Below the pieces are notes generated by a model that searched no databases, was not told the origin of the DNA, and saw only the letters and a list, made by a program, of their open reading frames with translations. The position numbers and the translations under genes are program-made. From NCBI RefSeq assembly GCF_002088945.1, contig NZ_NCSU01000011.1, positions 496,001-560,000 of the forward strand: DNA of 64,000 nt, read 5' to 3'. This stretch comes from Henriciella pelagia (GTDB lineage: Bacteria; Pseudomonadota; Alphaproteobacteria; Caulobacterales; Hyphomonadaceae). Below, in pieces: positions 8,962 through 17,975 of the stretch. Within the stretch, counting starts at the first letter, position 1. Each line of letters starts with the position of its first letter.

Positions 8962-10223
8962 TCCGCACTACTCTCGCCTTGCTGGCAGCCTCTTCCATTG
9001 GTGCGCTCGGCACGAGCGCTCAGGACATTGCGGTTCAGAATGCGAAGCTCTGGACAGGCGATCGCATGATAGAGAACGCCACCGTTGTCATAGAAGATGG
9101 CGAAGTCACCGCCGTGGGCACCGGCGCAGCAATTCCTGTCGGCATGGAGACCATTGATGTCGAAGGTGCCTGGGTGACGCCGGGTATCTTTGCGCCCTAT
9201 TCACGCGCCGGAATCGTTGAAGTCGGTTCTGAGGTCTCGACGAATGATACGGCTGCAGGCGCTTCGGTGTACACCGCAGCCCTCGACATGAGCGATGGCT
9301 TCAATCCGCTGGAGACGAACGTCGCGGTCACGCGTATTCAGGGCGTCACGCGGATTGCAGTGGCCCCGGGATTTGGAGCTTCACTCTTCGGCGGACAGGG
9401 CTTCATCGCCAATACGTCGGGAGCGGCGAACTCAGTCGACAAGCAAAAGGCTTTCATGTTCATCAATCTCGGTGAAGCAGGCTCTGGCCTTTCCGGCGGA
9501 TCGCGGCCAGCTGCCTGGGCTAAGCTTCGCGCAGCTCTGGTCGACGCGCGTACCTATCCAGCGAGATACTTCGCGCACAATGAAGGTGATGCGCTCAGCC
9601 GTGTTGATGCCCTCGCATTCGGCCCGGCGAGCCGCGGATCCCAGCTGATCCTTATTCGCGTGAGCCGCGCCAGCGATATCCGTAAGGTGATCGAGCTGAA
9701 GGCCGAGAGCAGCAGTCTGAACATCGCGCTGGTCGGCGCCGAGGAAGGCTGGATGGTCGCTGATGAGCTCGCTAAGGCAGGCATTCCGGTCATTATTGAC
9801 CCGTTTGCGAACCTTCCCAGCCGTTTTGAGTCGCTCGGCGCCACCCAATACAATGCTGCGCGTCTGATCGATGCCGGCGTGCCTACCGCCTTCTCCTATT
9901 TCACCGATGACAGCCACCAGACGCGCCTGATCCTGCAGGTCGCCGGCAACGCCGTCGCAAATGGCGTTGATCACGAAGATGCCCTGCGGGCAATTACCAC
10001 CGTTCCCGCACAAATCTACGGAATGGCTGGCTATGGCAGCCTCCAGAGTGGCAGCGTCGGGGATGTCGTCATCTGGGACGGCGACCCACTGGAAGTCACA
10101 AGCGCGCCGACAAAGATCTTCATTGACGGCGTGGAACAGAGCCTTGAGAGCCGTCAGACAAGGCTGCGCGACCGGTATCTCTCACTCGATGAGAGTGAGA
10201 AGCCACTCGCCTACAAGCACTAG
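8958..10223 (+). CDS. Secreted amidohydrolase-like protein lacking the metal ligands (pseudoenzyme partner)
   Basis: A 421-residue protein with a cleavable signal peptide (MIRTTLALLAASSIGALGTS then AQD). It keeps the amidohydrolase frame: VQNAKLWTGDRMIENATVVI at the start, GAWVTPGIF before the metal site, and GSVGDVVIWDGDPLEVTSAP near the end. The HxH position reads PYS (FAPYSRAG), the later His positions read IRVSRAS and VGAEEG, and the Asp site reads YFTDDSH. It therefore probably cannot bind catalytic metals. Start at the ATG at 8958, overlapping the upstream stop by 4 nt. Tight coupling to an intact homologue suggests a heteromeric complex in the periplasm (inference). Confidence 0.8.
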   Translation: MIRTTLALLAASSIGALGTSAQDIAVQNAKLWTGDRMIENATVVIEDGEVTAVGTGAAIPVGMETIDVEGAWVTPGIFAPYSRAGIVEVGSEVSTNDTAAGASVYTAALDMSDGFNPLETNVAVTRIQGVTRIAVAPGFGASLFGGQGFIANTSGAANSVDKQKAFMFINLGEAGSGLSGGSRPAAWAKLRAALVDARTYPARYFAHNEGDALSRVDALAFGPASRGSQLILIRVSRASDIRKVIELKAESSSLNIALVGAEEGWMVADELAKAGIPVIIDPFANLPSRFESLGATQYNAARLIDAGVPTAFSYFTDDSHQTRLILQVAGNAVANGVDHEDALRAITTVPAQIYGMAGYGSLQSGSVGDVVIWDGDPLEVTSAPTKIFIDGVEQSLESRQTRLRDRYLSLDESEKPLAYKH

Positions 10224-11032
10224 CGCTTGGCGACATTCGCTATGTTTTCGAGCGGTTCGGTCGTCTGGATGTAGCCGGCCTCGGCTGGAATGTGCAGGCA
10301 GGGGTTTCCAAGCTCATCCTGACCGACCACTGGCAGGACGGTCACCACGGCTTCCTTGCCGAACCGTTCGATGGCTGATTGCACATTGGGCGTTTCTGCC
10401 AGCTTACCGAGGTTCATTCGTGTCGGAAAAATGATGGTGGCTTCGTTATTGTCTGCCATGCCAAGGGCGCGTGATGGTTCGAGCCACACCGAATCAGTTG
10501 TTTCCCGTCCGTCATGTCTTGCCAGTTGTTGCGGCGGTGTCGGGGCAAGATAGAAATGCGTGTCGAACCGCTTCGGCATCATTGTGGGCGTAATCCAGTG
10601 TCCGAAGTGAACCAGCGTATCGAGCGCGAGAACAATCTCATGCTCGCGCACCAGCTCAACGAAACTCCGCTCTCTGCGATCAACCGCACTCCTGAAAGGT
10701 TCCAGCGATTTTGCGATGTCAGCACCTACCAGGGCTTTACCGACCCCGCGCGAGCCTGCGTGCCTCGCCAGGATCAGCCCACTTTCCTCATAGGCTTCGC
10801 GAACCGCTGCAATACGGGCCACACGCTCGGCACCGGCATAGCCGCCATCGGTAAAGTCGCTCCAATCCTCTGACGCGTCCTCTTCATTGGCCTTGCCCCC
10901 TGGAAAGACGAGTGCGCCCGCCGCAAAGTCGATCTGGTAATGGCGCTTGACCATGAGGACCTGCAGGTCTGGCTCGTCGCGCAGCAGCAGGATCGTCGAT
11001 GACAGGAGTGGATCCGGGGCAGTCTTGCTCAA
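10220..11032 (-). CDS. NUDIX hydrolase, NUDT19-like
   Basis: Hydrolyses a nucleoside-diphosphate-linked compound; NUDT19 relatives act on CoA derivatives, but substrate is not evident here. The Nudix box is interrupted by an insert: FPGGKANEEDASED is separated by about 20 residues from REAYEESGL, the arrangement typical of the NUDT19/RP2 group. Cytoplasmic, 270 residues from the TTG at 11032. I chose that TTG because GGAGGAAG lies 8 nt upstream; another TTG at 11074 would add 14 residues but has a poor ribosome site. No ATG exists before the conserved region. The stop overlaps the stop region of the convergent amidohydrolase partner by 4 nt. Confidence 0.85.
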   Translation of the reverse strand: MSKTAPDPLLSSTILLLRDEPDLQVLMVKRHYQIDFAAGALVFPGGKANEEDASEDWSDFTDGGYAGAERVARIAAVREAYEESGLILARHAGSRGVGKALVGADIAKSLEPFRSAVDRRERSFVELVREHEIVLALDTLVHFGHWITPTMMPKRFDTHFYLAPTPPQQLARHDGRETTDSVWLEPSRALGMADNNEATIIFPTRMNLGKLAETPNVQSAIERFGKEAVVTVLPVVGQDELGNPCLHIPAEAGYIQTTEPLENIANVAKR

Positions 11033-11149
11033 TTCTTCTTCCTCCGCATTTCCAGCAAATTTGAAAGAAATCAAATCACCGGTGTGCGCGTGATCTCAAT
11101 TCAGTTGCCGTATCTGGTTTTTATCAGACGATCACAGAACGGGTGACCT

Positions 11150-11836
11150 ATGCAACAGCTAAGAACGCGCACGCCAGCAAAAGTCCACACGCCAGGCCTG
11201 ATGCCAGCACTGCGGTTCGAGCCTGTCATTCACCTGGTTCAGGGTGACATCGTCAACCTGATTGCCGAAACGCCCAAGCGCTATGAAGAGCGTGCGTCTT
11301 TCGGCGCGTCAGGGCTGATTGCAGAACGCATCAGTCCTGCCCTCTGGCTTGCTCACCAGGTTGAGCAGACAGCCATATTGGCGCGCGAAGAAGATGCCAT
11401 GGCTCGTCCAATCCTGATTGAAGCCCCCAGTGCGGCCATGATGCACCCAGATACGCCGATGGCGTGCGAAGCGGCTGCGGCACGTGGCCGACTCTGCCCG
11501 CAGGAAATCTGCATCGAAGTGGAAGACGCCTGTTTCGCTCAGTCTCGAACGGACGTGTCGAACAGCATTCAGGCCCTGCGCAAACGCGGCTTCCGGGTGG
11601 GTATCAACGCCACACGTTCCTGGTGCACGCCGCTTGATACCGGGCTTAGATTGATGCTGGATTCCGTTCGCATTGATGCCCACCAGCTCTGGTCATCCAA
11701 TGACCTAGTAGGCCGCGTGGAGGCTGCTGTCGCCTGCGGCATGGCTGTCGTCGCGGAGAATGTGCACTATCGCGATGGCGCAGAACTCGCCGAAATGGGC
11801 ATCGAACTCGGCGTGCGCCCGCGCGCAGACGCCTAG
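11150..11836 (+). CDS. Degenerate EAL-domain protein, predicted inactive
   Basis: A 228-residue soluble protein whose C-terminal half follows the EAL phosphodiesterase fold: ICIEVEDACFA, then ALRKRGFRVGINATRSWCTP, then RLMLDSVRIDA, then GMAVVAENVHYRDGAELAEM and GIELGV. The catalytic features are lost. There is no E-A-L triplet (the equivalent reads HLVQGDIVNLIAE), the DDFG loop 6 motif reads INATRSW, the Lys of K-I-D is Arg, and VVAEGVE reads VVAENVH. It is therefore unlikely to degrade c-di-GMP, but could bind it or a protein partner, as other degenerate EAL proteins (for example TipF) do. It ends convergently against the DUF2336 gene with a 4-nt overlap. Confidence 0.7.
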   Translation: MQQLRTRTPAKVHTPGLMPALRFEPVIHLVQGDIVNLIAETPKRYEERASFGASGLIAERISPALWLAHQVEQTAILAREEDAMARPILIEAPSAAMMHPDTPMACEAAAARGRLCPQEICIEVEDACFAQSRTDVSNSIQALRKRGFRVGINATRSWCTPLDTGLRLMLDSVRIDAHQLWSSNDLVGRVEAAVACGMAVVAENVHYRDGAELAEMGIELGVRPRADA

Positions 11837-13005
11837 CCGGTCCGAACGACCTTGCCTGACGTCTCGTCGTCAGCCGAGGCCTGCGCCTGACCAGAATAAG
11901 CGTCCAGCTTCTCAAGCAGATAGTCGAGATCATCCTTGGGAATGGCCTGGAACTGGGTAAGGACCCGCTCGATCATTCGTGACCTGAAACGGGCCTTGTC
12001 GTCCGTGCCGCCATCGAGCTCAGTTTCATGATACACGCTCACAGCCGCCTTGAAGGCCGGCAATAGTTTGCGAGGCAAGCCTGAGCGATCAAAGATCGCA
12101 GCAAGGCCCCTCGGTCCGGCATCATGGATCATCAGCCAGACACGGCTGTGCGGCACGCCCGACAGCTCAGCCAGGGCATGTTCGACAAAGCTCATATGTC
12201 CGACACACAGCGCCCGCATGATCAGCGATTGCGTGAGCCGCCCATTGAGGTCCAGCTGGTGCACGAAGCGCTGCATGTCCTGGCTTCGGTCTGCCTGTTC
12301 AACGAGGTCGATGGTAGCGCGTTCCCGCGCCCCGGAAGCAAGATCAATCGCCACCTGCGCTGGTAACTCGTGACGGTTTACCAGCACATCGAAAACCTGC
12401 CCCGAGACGAGCGACACAAGTTTTTCGGCGATGTGAACCGGGATGAATTCACGGTTCACAATCGCGGCTTTTACCTCATCATTGTCAGAGAAGCGCCCAA
12501 TCGAGTTCTCGAAGGCCTTCTCCGTCCAACTGGCCCCCTTGTTGCGGGCCAGAGTGACAACAGCTTCAGACGCAGCAAATTCGCTTATTATCTCGCACAG
12601 CTCACTGTTCACCCCCGAGCGGGCGGCGATGGCTGCCTGCTTCGACGCCGTGACGGCAAGCACGAGTTCGATAAGGTCCTCATCAGTAAACGACGGTGAG
12701 AATTCCAGAACAGGAAGCGCAACGGACTCGATGTCCTGCGCCAATTTCAACGCAACCTCGCGTGGCAATCTTGGGGAATTGCGCAAGGCGACGGCCAGCG
12801 TGCGGCGAACAAGGTCTGCCGTATCTTCGGCGAGAATCCTGATGATATCCTCGGCATGCTGACGCTCTTTGTCGGTCAGGGCATCTGTGGCGATGCGCCG
12901 ACACAGCCGATGCGCAATATTGGCCCGCTCTTCGGACGTCTCCCCTTTCATCAGCCTTTCGATGTCATCCTGCGACAAATGCGGACGCATGCTTGCAATA
13001 CCCAT
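11833..13005 (-). CDS. DUF2336 domain protein
   Basis: A 390-residue, probably all-helical protein of the alphaproteobacteria-restricted DUF2336 family. The signature is VRRTLAVALRNSPRLPREVA followed by LKLAQDIESVALPVLEFSPS and FTDEDLIELV, roughly residues 65-120. The function is not established; the repeated helices suggest a scaffold or HEAT-like role (inference). Start at the ATG at 13005 because AGAGGAAGG precedes it; the longer frame opens only with a TTG. It faces the CoA transferase across a 113-nt divergent promoter region that contains a near-CtrA motif. No transmembrane segment. Confidence 0.8.
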   Translation of the reverse strand: MGIASMRPHLSQDDIERLMKGETSEERANIAHRLCRRIATDALTDKERQHAEDIIRILAEDTADLVRRTLAVALRNSPRLPREVALKLAQDIESVALPVLEFSPSFTDEDLIELVLAVTASKQAAIAARSGVNSELCEIISEFAASEAVVTLARNKGASWTEKAFENSIGRFSDNDEVKAAIVNREFIPVHIAEKLVSLVSGQVFDVLVNRHELPAQVAIDLASGARERATIDLVEQADRSQDMQRFVHQLDLNGRLTQSLIMRALCVGHMSFVEHALAELSGVPHSRVWLMIHDAGPRGLAAIFDRSGLPRKLLPAFKAAVSVYHETELDGGTDDKARFRSRMIERVLTQFQAIPKDDLDYLLEKLDAYSGQAQASADDETSGKVVRTG

Positions 13006-13062
13006 TTGGACGCGCCTTCCTCTGTGCCTCAAACTCTAGTGCTGACAATTGAGTCGGGCCGG

Positions 13063-13078
13063 TTAATTTCCGGTTTAC
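13063..13078 (+). promoter_or_regulatory. CtrA-like half-matching box between the divergent DUF2336 and CoA transferase genes
   Basis: TTAATTTCCGGTTTAC has the TTAA-N7-TTAAC spacing with one changed base in the second half (TTTAC). It lies about 60 nt from the DUF2336 start and 40 nt from the CoA transferase start. One mismatch makes this only a candidate. Confidence 0.25.
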
Positions 13079-13118
13079 CAATCGGGATTTGCCGCATCAA
13101 ACAAGTGAGGAAACATCA

Positions 13119-14327
13119 ATGCTCGAAGGAATACGCGTCATTGAATACGCAACTTATATGGCTGCACCTGGGGCAGGCAGCATATTGAGCGACTGGGGCG
13201 CCGAAGTGATCAAGGTTGAGCCTCCGGGCGGCGACCCGATTCGCAAGTTCTTTCGTACTCTCGGCACAGACATCCAGGACAATCCCGTCTTCGACTTCGA
13301 CAATCGCGGCAAGAAGTCGATCGGCATCGACACGCGGACCGATGAGGGTAATGCACTCCTGCGTGAGCTTGCAGCCACCGCGGATGTGTTTCTGACCAAT
13401 GTCCGACCGGGCGGCCTTGCGAGATCCGGCCTCGACTATGACGGCCTCAAAGAAGTGAATCCGAAACTCGTTTATTGCAGCCTCACCGGGTACGGCCTTG
13501 ATGGCCCGGACGCAGACAAGCCGGGCTTCGACGTTGCCAGCTTCTGGGCACGTGCCGGAGTGGCGCGCTCCACCATCCCAAAGGGCGGCGAACCTTTTCC
13601 TTGCCGTACAGCCTATGGCGACCATACGACGAGCATCGCGGCGGCTGCGGGCATCTGCGCCGCCCTTGTTGAGGCTGGCCGGACGGGCAAGGGTCGCCTT
13701 GTCGAAGCATCACTCCTGCGCACCGCCCTGTTCACCATGGGATCGGATTTTGCCATCCAGCTGTTCTTCGGCCGTCTCGGTTCGACAAAGGCCCGCCATG
13801 AGCAGACCGTGCCAATCATGAATTTCTTCAAGACAGCGGACGACCATTGGCTTTGCATAGTCGCCCGACAGGGTGAAACGGACTGGGCACCAATCTGCCG
13901 CGTGATCGGCCGCGAAGACCTGATCGATGACGAACGGTTCAACAACGCGAAGGGGCGCAGGGCCAACAACCGCGAATGCGTAGATATCCTGGACGCGGGT
14001 TTCGGTGCAATGACCCGTGAAGAGGCGGCGAGGAAGCTGGACGAGCACTCCATCGCCTGGTCACCGGTTCAGACCATGGCGGAGGCCGCACAGGACCCCC
14101 AGGTTCATGCCGCTGGCGGCGTGGTGCAGGTGCCGTCGTCGGCAGGCGACGGCTCGACTTTCTCCTCGCCGGCTTCGCCTGTTCGTTTCCCCGGCGCCGA
14201 TGACGGTCCGAAAGGCCCTGCCCCGAATTTTGGGCAACATTCCAAGGCCGTACTCAGCTCGCTTGGAAAATCCGAGAGCGAGATCCGTCAGTTGATTTCG
14301 TCAGGTGTTGTTTCTTCAGCCGCCTGA
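13119..14327 (+). CDS. CoA transferase, CaiB/BaiF (family III)
   Basis: Transfers CoA between carboxylic acids through an aspartyl-CoA intermediate. The 402-residue protein has the family start MLEGIRVIEYATYMAAPGAG, AEVIKVEPPGGDPIR, the segment LKEVNPKLVYCSLTGYG, and AYGDHTTSIAAAAGICAAL, in which the Asp of G-D is the expected catalytic residue. The C-terminal part has the usual HSIAWSPVQTMAEAAQDPQV. The substrate (acyl chain, steroid or carnitine type) cannot be decided; acyl-CoA dehydrogenases occur elsewhere in the window. Start at 13119 after GAGGAAA; an upstream TTG adds no conserved residues. Its last 40 nt overlap the 3' end of the convergent M1 peptidase gene. Confidence 0.88.
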   Translation: MLEGIRVIEYATYMAAPGAGSILSDWGAEVIKVEPPGGDPIRKFFRTLGTDIQDNPVFDFDNRGKKSIGIDTRTDEGNALLRELAATADVFLTNVRPGGLARSGLDYDGLKEVNPKLVYCSLTGYGLDGPDADKPGFDVASFWARAGVARSTIPKGGEPFPCRTAYGDHTTSIAAAAGICAALVEAGRTGKGRLVEASLLRTALFTMGSDFAIQLFFGRLGSTKARHEQTVPIMNFFKTADDHWLCIVARQGETDWAPICRVIGREDLIDDERFNNAKGRRANNRECVDILDAGFGAMTREEAARKLDEHSIAWSPVQTMAEAAQDPQVHAAGGVVQVPSSAGDGSTFSSPASPVRFPGADDGPKGPAPNFGQHSKAVLSSLGKSESEIRQLISSGVVSSAA

Positions 14328-17053
14328 TTCTCAACCGGCTCCGCCTCGACCGGCACAAGCAGGGAGAAATAACGCTGAACTTCATCTGACTTTTCGGCCC
14401 GGAGTGCGACGCAAAGCTGAATCTTCTCTTTCGCTTCAGCAAGCGCGCGCTCATGGCCGGGCGCCAACTCGCCATAGCGTTCGAACAGGCGTTGGAGTTC
14501 ACCTATGGCTTCTGGGCGGCAAAGCCCAGATGCCATTCGCGGCGTTGACCTCGGACGCTGACCCGGGATGACTTTCACAAATGCCGGATAGTTCCTGCGC
14601 AGCCAATCCCAGGTCTGGGCACGAGTTTCGTCTCGTCCCATCTGACCCGACACCAGCGTGTAGGCTTCTCGTGTCCCGACCTCGCCCGAAATGGCAAGGG
14701 CGAGTATCTCGGGATTCAGGTCCGCATCCGTATTCTGCCCGATCGCATAGGCCGCAGCCTGTTCAAACATGGGATCGTCAATCCTGTCGACCGCAGACAG
14801 GAGGGCGTCATAGACCGGTCTGCCACCGTCCTGCATGGCGATGGCGAGTGCAGTCGAAAAGTCATCGCTGGTGAGTTCACGCACAGACGCCTCGGGGCGC
14901 AATCCAATATATGCACGGGCAGCATTGGAAAACTCGCTACGTAGTGCGGTGTCATTGCCATAGCGGGCCACGAAGGACTCAAGCTTGGACACGAGAATCC
15001 GGTTGTTTTCATCATCCCCCCCTGCGAGCATCTCGATCTGCGGCTTGAACAGCCGCTGGATTTCCGTCTCATATCCGATGCGGGCTTCGCTATCCTTCGG
15101 AACGAACTGGAGCAGTTTGGCATAGGCTGAAACGGCCTCGCTCACGACCTGCCGTTCGGGACGCCTTGCGCCGGCATTCACCACTGCCATAACAGACGCA
15201 AGCGACGCGTCACCTGCTTCAAAAGCGGCGATTGCACTGTCGACAGCGACGAGCGCTTCTCCGCCCGAAAGCTCTGCAAAATGGACGGCAAGCGTCGCCC
15301 ATTGCGGGCTGTCGAGATTGAAACGCCAATAGCCCTTGCCGTCGGCATTCGGCATGATCCAGTCCGGGCAAGACTCCAGCTCATCGAAGGCGATGACGGC
15401 GGCTTCGCTATCAAGCATTTCGCACTGGCGGACCTTCTCACCTTCGGCCCCAGCAATCAGGCAGAAAGGAATTGTCCAGCGCCGGTCCTGCTCGATCGGG
15501 CTGCCGAGAGGCGTGTAGCGGCTTTGCTGGATCCTGACGCGTGGCGGCTGATTTTCCGAGCATTGCAACCTTGCGTCGATGCGCGGTAGTCCCGACTGCT
15601 CAACGAAGCTTCGAAAGGCTTTTGTCAGATCCGGCTCATTCGTCTCCTGGCCTATGACCCTGAAGAAATCTGCACTGTCGGCGACGCCGTCTTCAAAGCG
15701 CGCAATGTAGCGTCCAAGGGCAGGCCTGAAGGTCTCCGCACCAAAATACCCGTCCACCATAGCAATTACGGCCAGGCCTTTATCATACGTGATGGAGTCG
15801 TAGGCGTTCCGGATGTCGTCGTTCAGGGTGATCGGTTCACGTACCGCACGCGCGCTTTGCAAGCTGTCCAGCGACATGGCGCTGATACTTTCCGAGATTG
15901 CGTCAAGCTCAAAGCCGCCGTCCGGCTCAAGTTCCGACAAGACGATTCCCGTGGCCCAGCTGGCGAAACCTTCCTTCAGCCAGAGATCGTCCCACCACGG
16001 CGGCGTGACGAGGTCGCCAAACCACATATGGGCTATCTCGTGGCTGTGGATGTTGAGCAGGGCTCGGCGAGCGGCCGGGCCACTCGACGGCCCAAACAGG
16101 ATACGACTCTCGCGATAGGTGATCGCACCCGCAAGTTCCGTAGCGCCGCTCGGCCATTGCGGCGCAGCGATGATGTCCAGCTTGTCATAGGGGTACGGAA
16201 TTTCGAGCGCCGTCTCGAAAAATTCCACCATGGCGGCGGTGGTCGAGAGCGCATAGGCGATTTCATCACCCTTGTCCCGTCTCGTATAGCCTTTCACCGG
16301 AACAGCTACGCTCCGCACGGCATTTGGCGCGAGCGATGGGGCATCAACCCTGTCGAATGGCCCAACAGCGAGCGACAGGAGGTAGGTTGGCAATGGCCGG
16401 GTACGCTTGAAACGGATGCGCTGCATTCCCGTTTGAGTAGGTTCGCGGCTGATTTCCACCGAATTGCTAATGGCTTCGTAGCCTTCAGGCACTGTCAGGG
16501 AAATGCTGAAGGGTGCCTTGAAGCGCGGCTCGTCGAAACCAGGCATGAAACGGCGGGCCTGGATGCTTTCGGACTTGGCAAGCGCGTAGGAATCGCCCTG
16601 CTCCTGCACGCGAAAGAGGCCGGCCAGATTTGCGTCGAACGGCGCTGAATAGTCAATGCGAACGGTCACAAAGCCCGGTCCGGCGCGCCGCGGGAAACCG
16701 ACCCATGCCACCCCCGATCTGAGCACGTCGCGCCAATATCCGCTCGCTGGCCCAGACGCCCCGTCAGTGATGGTGACGGCCTTGATTTCAAGGCCCTGCC
16801 CATGCAACCAGAAGCCGGTTGCAGGTTGATCGAAGGCCACATCCATGGTCACGCTGCCGCCAAAGCGCTGGCGCCTTGGATCGATTACAAGATCAATCTC
16901 ATAACCCGTCGGCCCGACGCCGCTCGGCAGCGGACCTCGAGGCGCTTTCTGGTACAATTCGGAAAGGTCTGGTTCAGCTGGGTGCGGCGTTGGACCGCAA
17001 CCGGCCAGTATGGCCAGAGCAAAGAGCCCCATGATCAGGTTTCGAGCGAGCAC
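14288..17053 (-). CDS. M1 family aminopeptidase, lipoprotein
   Basis: Zinc aminopeptidase anchored as a lipoprotein (921 residues). The N-terminus MLARNLIMGLFALAILAGC ends in a lipobox. The N-terminal beta domain is followed by the substrate-binding segment ATELAGAITYRES (the exopeptidase G-A-M-E-N motif is altered to LAGAI) and the zinc site HEIAHMWFGD near residue 336, with LWLKEGFASW providing the second Glu. A long helical C-terminal ERAP1-like region follows. Probably trims peptides in the periplasm or at the cell surface. The start is GTG at 17053 with AGGAGGG a few bases upstream; the ATG at 17032 is the alternative. It is divergent from exodeoxyribonuclease III. Not the same subfamily as the PepN encoded at 59216. 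Confidence 0.9.
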   Translation of the reverse strand: MLARNLIMGLFALAILAGCGPTPHPAEPDLSELYQKAPRGPLPSGVGPTGYEIDLVIDPRRQRFGGSVTMDVAFDQPATGFWLHGQGLEIKAVTITDGASGPASGYWRDVLRSGVAWVGFPRRAGPGFVTVRIDYSAPFDANLAGLFRVQEQGDSYALAKSESIQARRFMPGFDEPRFKAPFSISLTVPEGYEAISNSVEISREPTQTGMQRIRFKRTRPLPTYLLSLAVGPFDRVDAPSLAPNAVRSVAVPVKGYTRRDKGDEIAYALSTTAAMVEFFETALEIPYPYDKLDIIAAPQWPSGATELAGAITYRESRILFGPSSGPAARRALLNIHSHEIAHMWFGDLVTPPWWDDLWLKEGFASWATGIVLSELEPDGGFELDAISESISAMSLDSLQSARAVREPITLNDDIRNAYDSITYDKGLAVIAMVDGYFGAETFRPALGRYIARFEDGVADSADFFRVIGQETNEPDLTKAFRSFVEQSGLPRIDARLQCSENQPPRVRIQQSRYTPLGSPIEQDRRWTIPFCLIAGAEGEKVRQCEMLDSEAAVIAFDELESCPDWIMPNADGKGYWRFNLDSPQWATLAVHFAELSGGEALVAVDSAIAAFEAGDASLASVMAVVNAGARRPERQVVSEAVSAYAKLLQFVPKDSEARIGYETEIQRLFKPQIEMLAGGDDENNRILVSKLESFVARYGNDTALRSEFSNAARAYIGLRPEASVRELTSDDFSTALAIAMQDGGRPVYDALLSAVDRIDDPMFEQAAAYAIGQNTDADLNPEILALAISGEVGTREAYTLVSGQMGRDETRAQTWDWLRRNYPAFVKVIPGQRPRSTPRMASGLCRPEAIGELQRLFERYGELAPGHERALAEAKEKIQLCVALRAEKSDEVQRYFSLLVPVEAEPVENQAAEETTPDEIN

Positions 17054-17190
17054 AATGCCCTCCTGGCTTCGTAATTCTTACGATCAGGCTTCCCAGCCAT
17101 CCTTTCGATTACAGCTAGACTTAAAGCGATTTGTCAGAATTTCGAAGCCGCAAGATAGCCGTGGCTGATAATGGTGCTTATACGGGTGAC

Positions 17191-17973
17191 ATGAGAGTCG
17201 CGACCTGGAATGTGAATTCGATCAAGGCACGCCTGCCCACCGTGCTGGACGTGCTGAAGGAGATCGACTGCGATGTCATCTGCCTTCAAGAAATCAAGTG
17301 CGAGACGGACGCGTTTCCCTATCTCGAAATCGAAGATTTGGGCTATAACTGCGCGGTGCACGGCCAGAAGAGCTACAATGGCGTCGCGCTTCTCTCGCGT
17401 CACCCGCTTGAGGACATTCGCAAAGGCCTGCCCGGCGATGATGGTGACGACCAGGCGCGCTACATTGAGGCGCTTGTGCTGGCCGAAACGCCGGTTCGCG
17501 TCGGCGGGATCTACCTGCCGAACGGGAACCCGGCCCCGGGGGACAAGTTCGACTACAAGATTTCCTGGATGAACCGGCTCGAAGCGCATGCAAGAGAGCT
17601 CCTGGCGCTCGAAGAGCCTTTCGCACTCGCCGGTGACTACAACACGATCCCGCGGGACGTGGATTGCTGGGACATTGCCGTCTGGCGCGATGACGCGCTC
17701 GCCTTGCCGGAAACCCGTCAGGCCTTTCAGCGACTGAAATGGCTCGGCCTGACAGAGGCATTCGAGGCCGCGGATGGCCGGGCCCACGAATATTCGTTCT
17801 GGGACTATCAGGCCGGCGCCTGGCAGAAAGGCCACGGAATCCGCATCGATCACCTGCTCCTGTCACCGCAGGCTGCGGACCGTCTGGAAAGTGTCGAGAT
17901 TTTCAAGAAAGCACGCGGCCTAGACAAACCGTCGGACCATGTCCCCGTCATCGCCGTCCTCGGCGACGCGTGA
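17191..17973 (+). CDS. xth: Exodeoxyribonuclease III
   Basis: AP endonuclease and 3'-5' exonuclease of base-excision repair. The 260-residue protein shows the full EEP-fold signature: WNVNSIKARLPTVL at the start, CLQEIKCE with the metal-binding Glu, YNGVALLSR, LAGDYNTIPRDVD with catalytic Asp and Asn, and IDHLLLS ... SDHVPV with the final Asp-His pair. Start at the ATG at 17191, where similarity begins and GGGTGA precedes; the open frame upstream starts only with TTG. Single gene, divergent from the M1 peptidase and ending 2 nt from a convergent small gene. Confidence 0.93.
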   Translation: MRVATWNVNSIKARLPTVLDVLKEIDCDVICLQEIKCETDAFPYLEIEDLGYNCAVHGQKSYNGVALLSRHPLEDIRKGLPGDDGDDQARYIEALVLAETPVRVGGIYLPNGNPAPGDKFDYKISWMNRLEAHARELLALEEPFALAGDYNTIPRDVDCWDIAVWRDDALALPETRQAFQRLKWLGLTEAFEAADGRAHEYSFWDYQAGAWQKGHGIRIDHLLLSPQAADRLESVEIFKKARGLDKPSDHVPVIAVLGDA

Positions 17974-17975
17974 AC

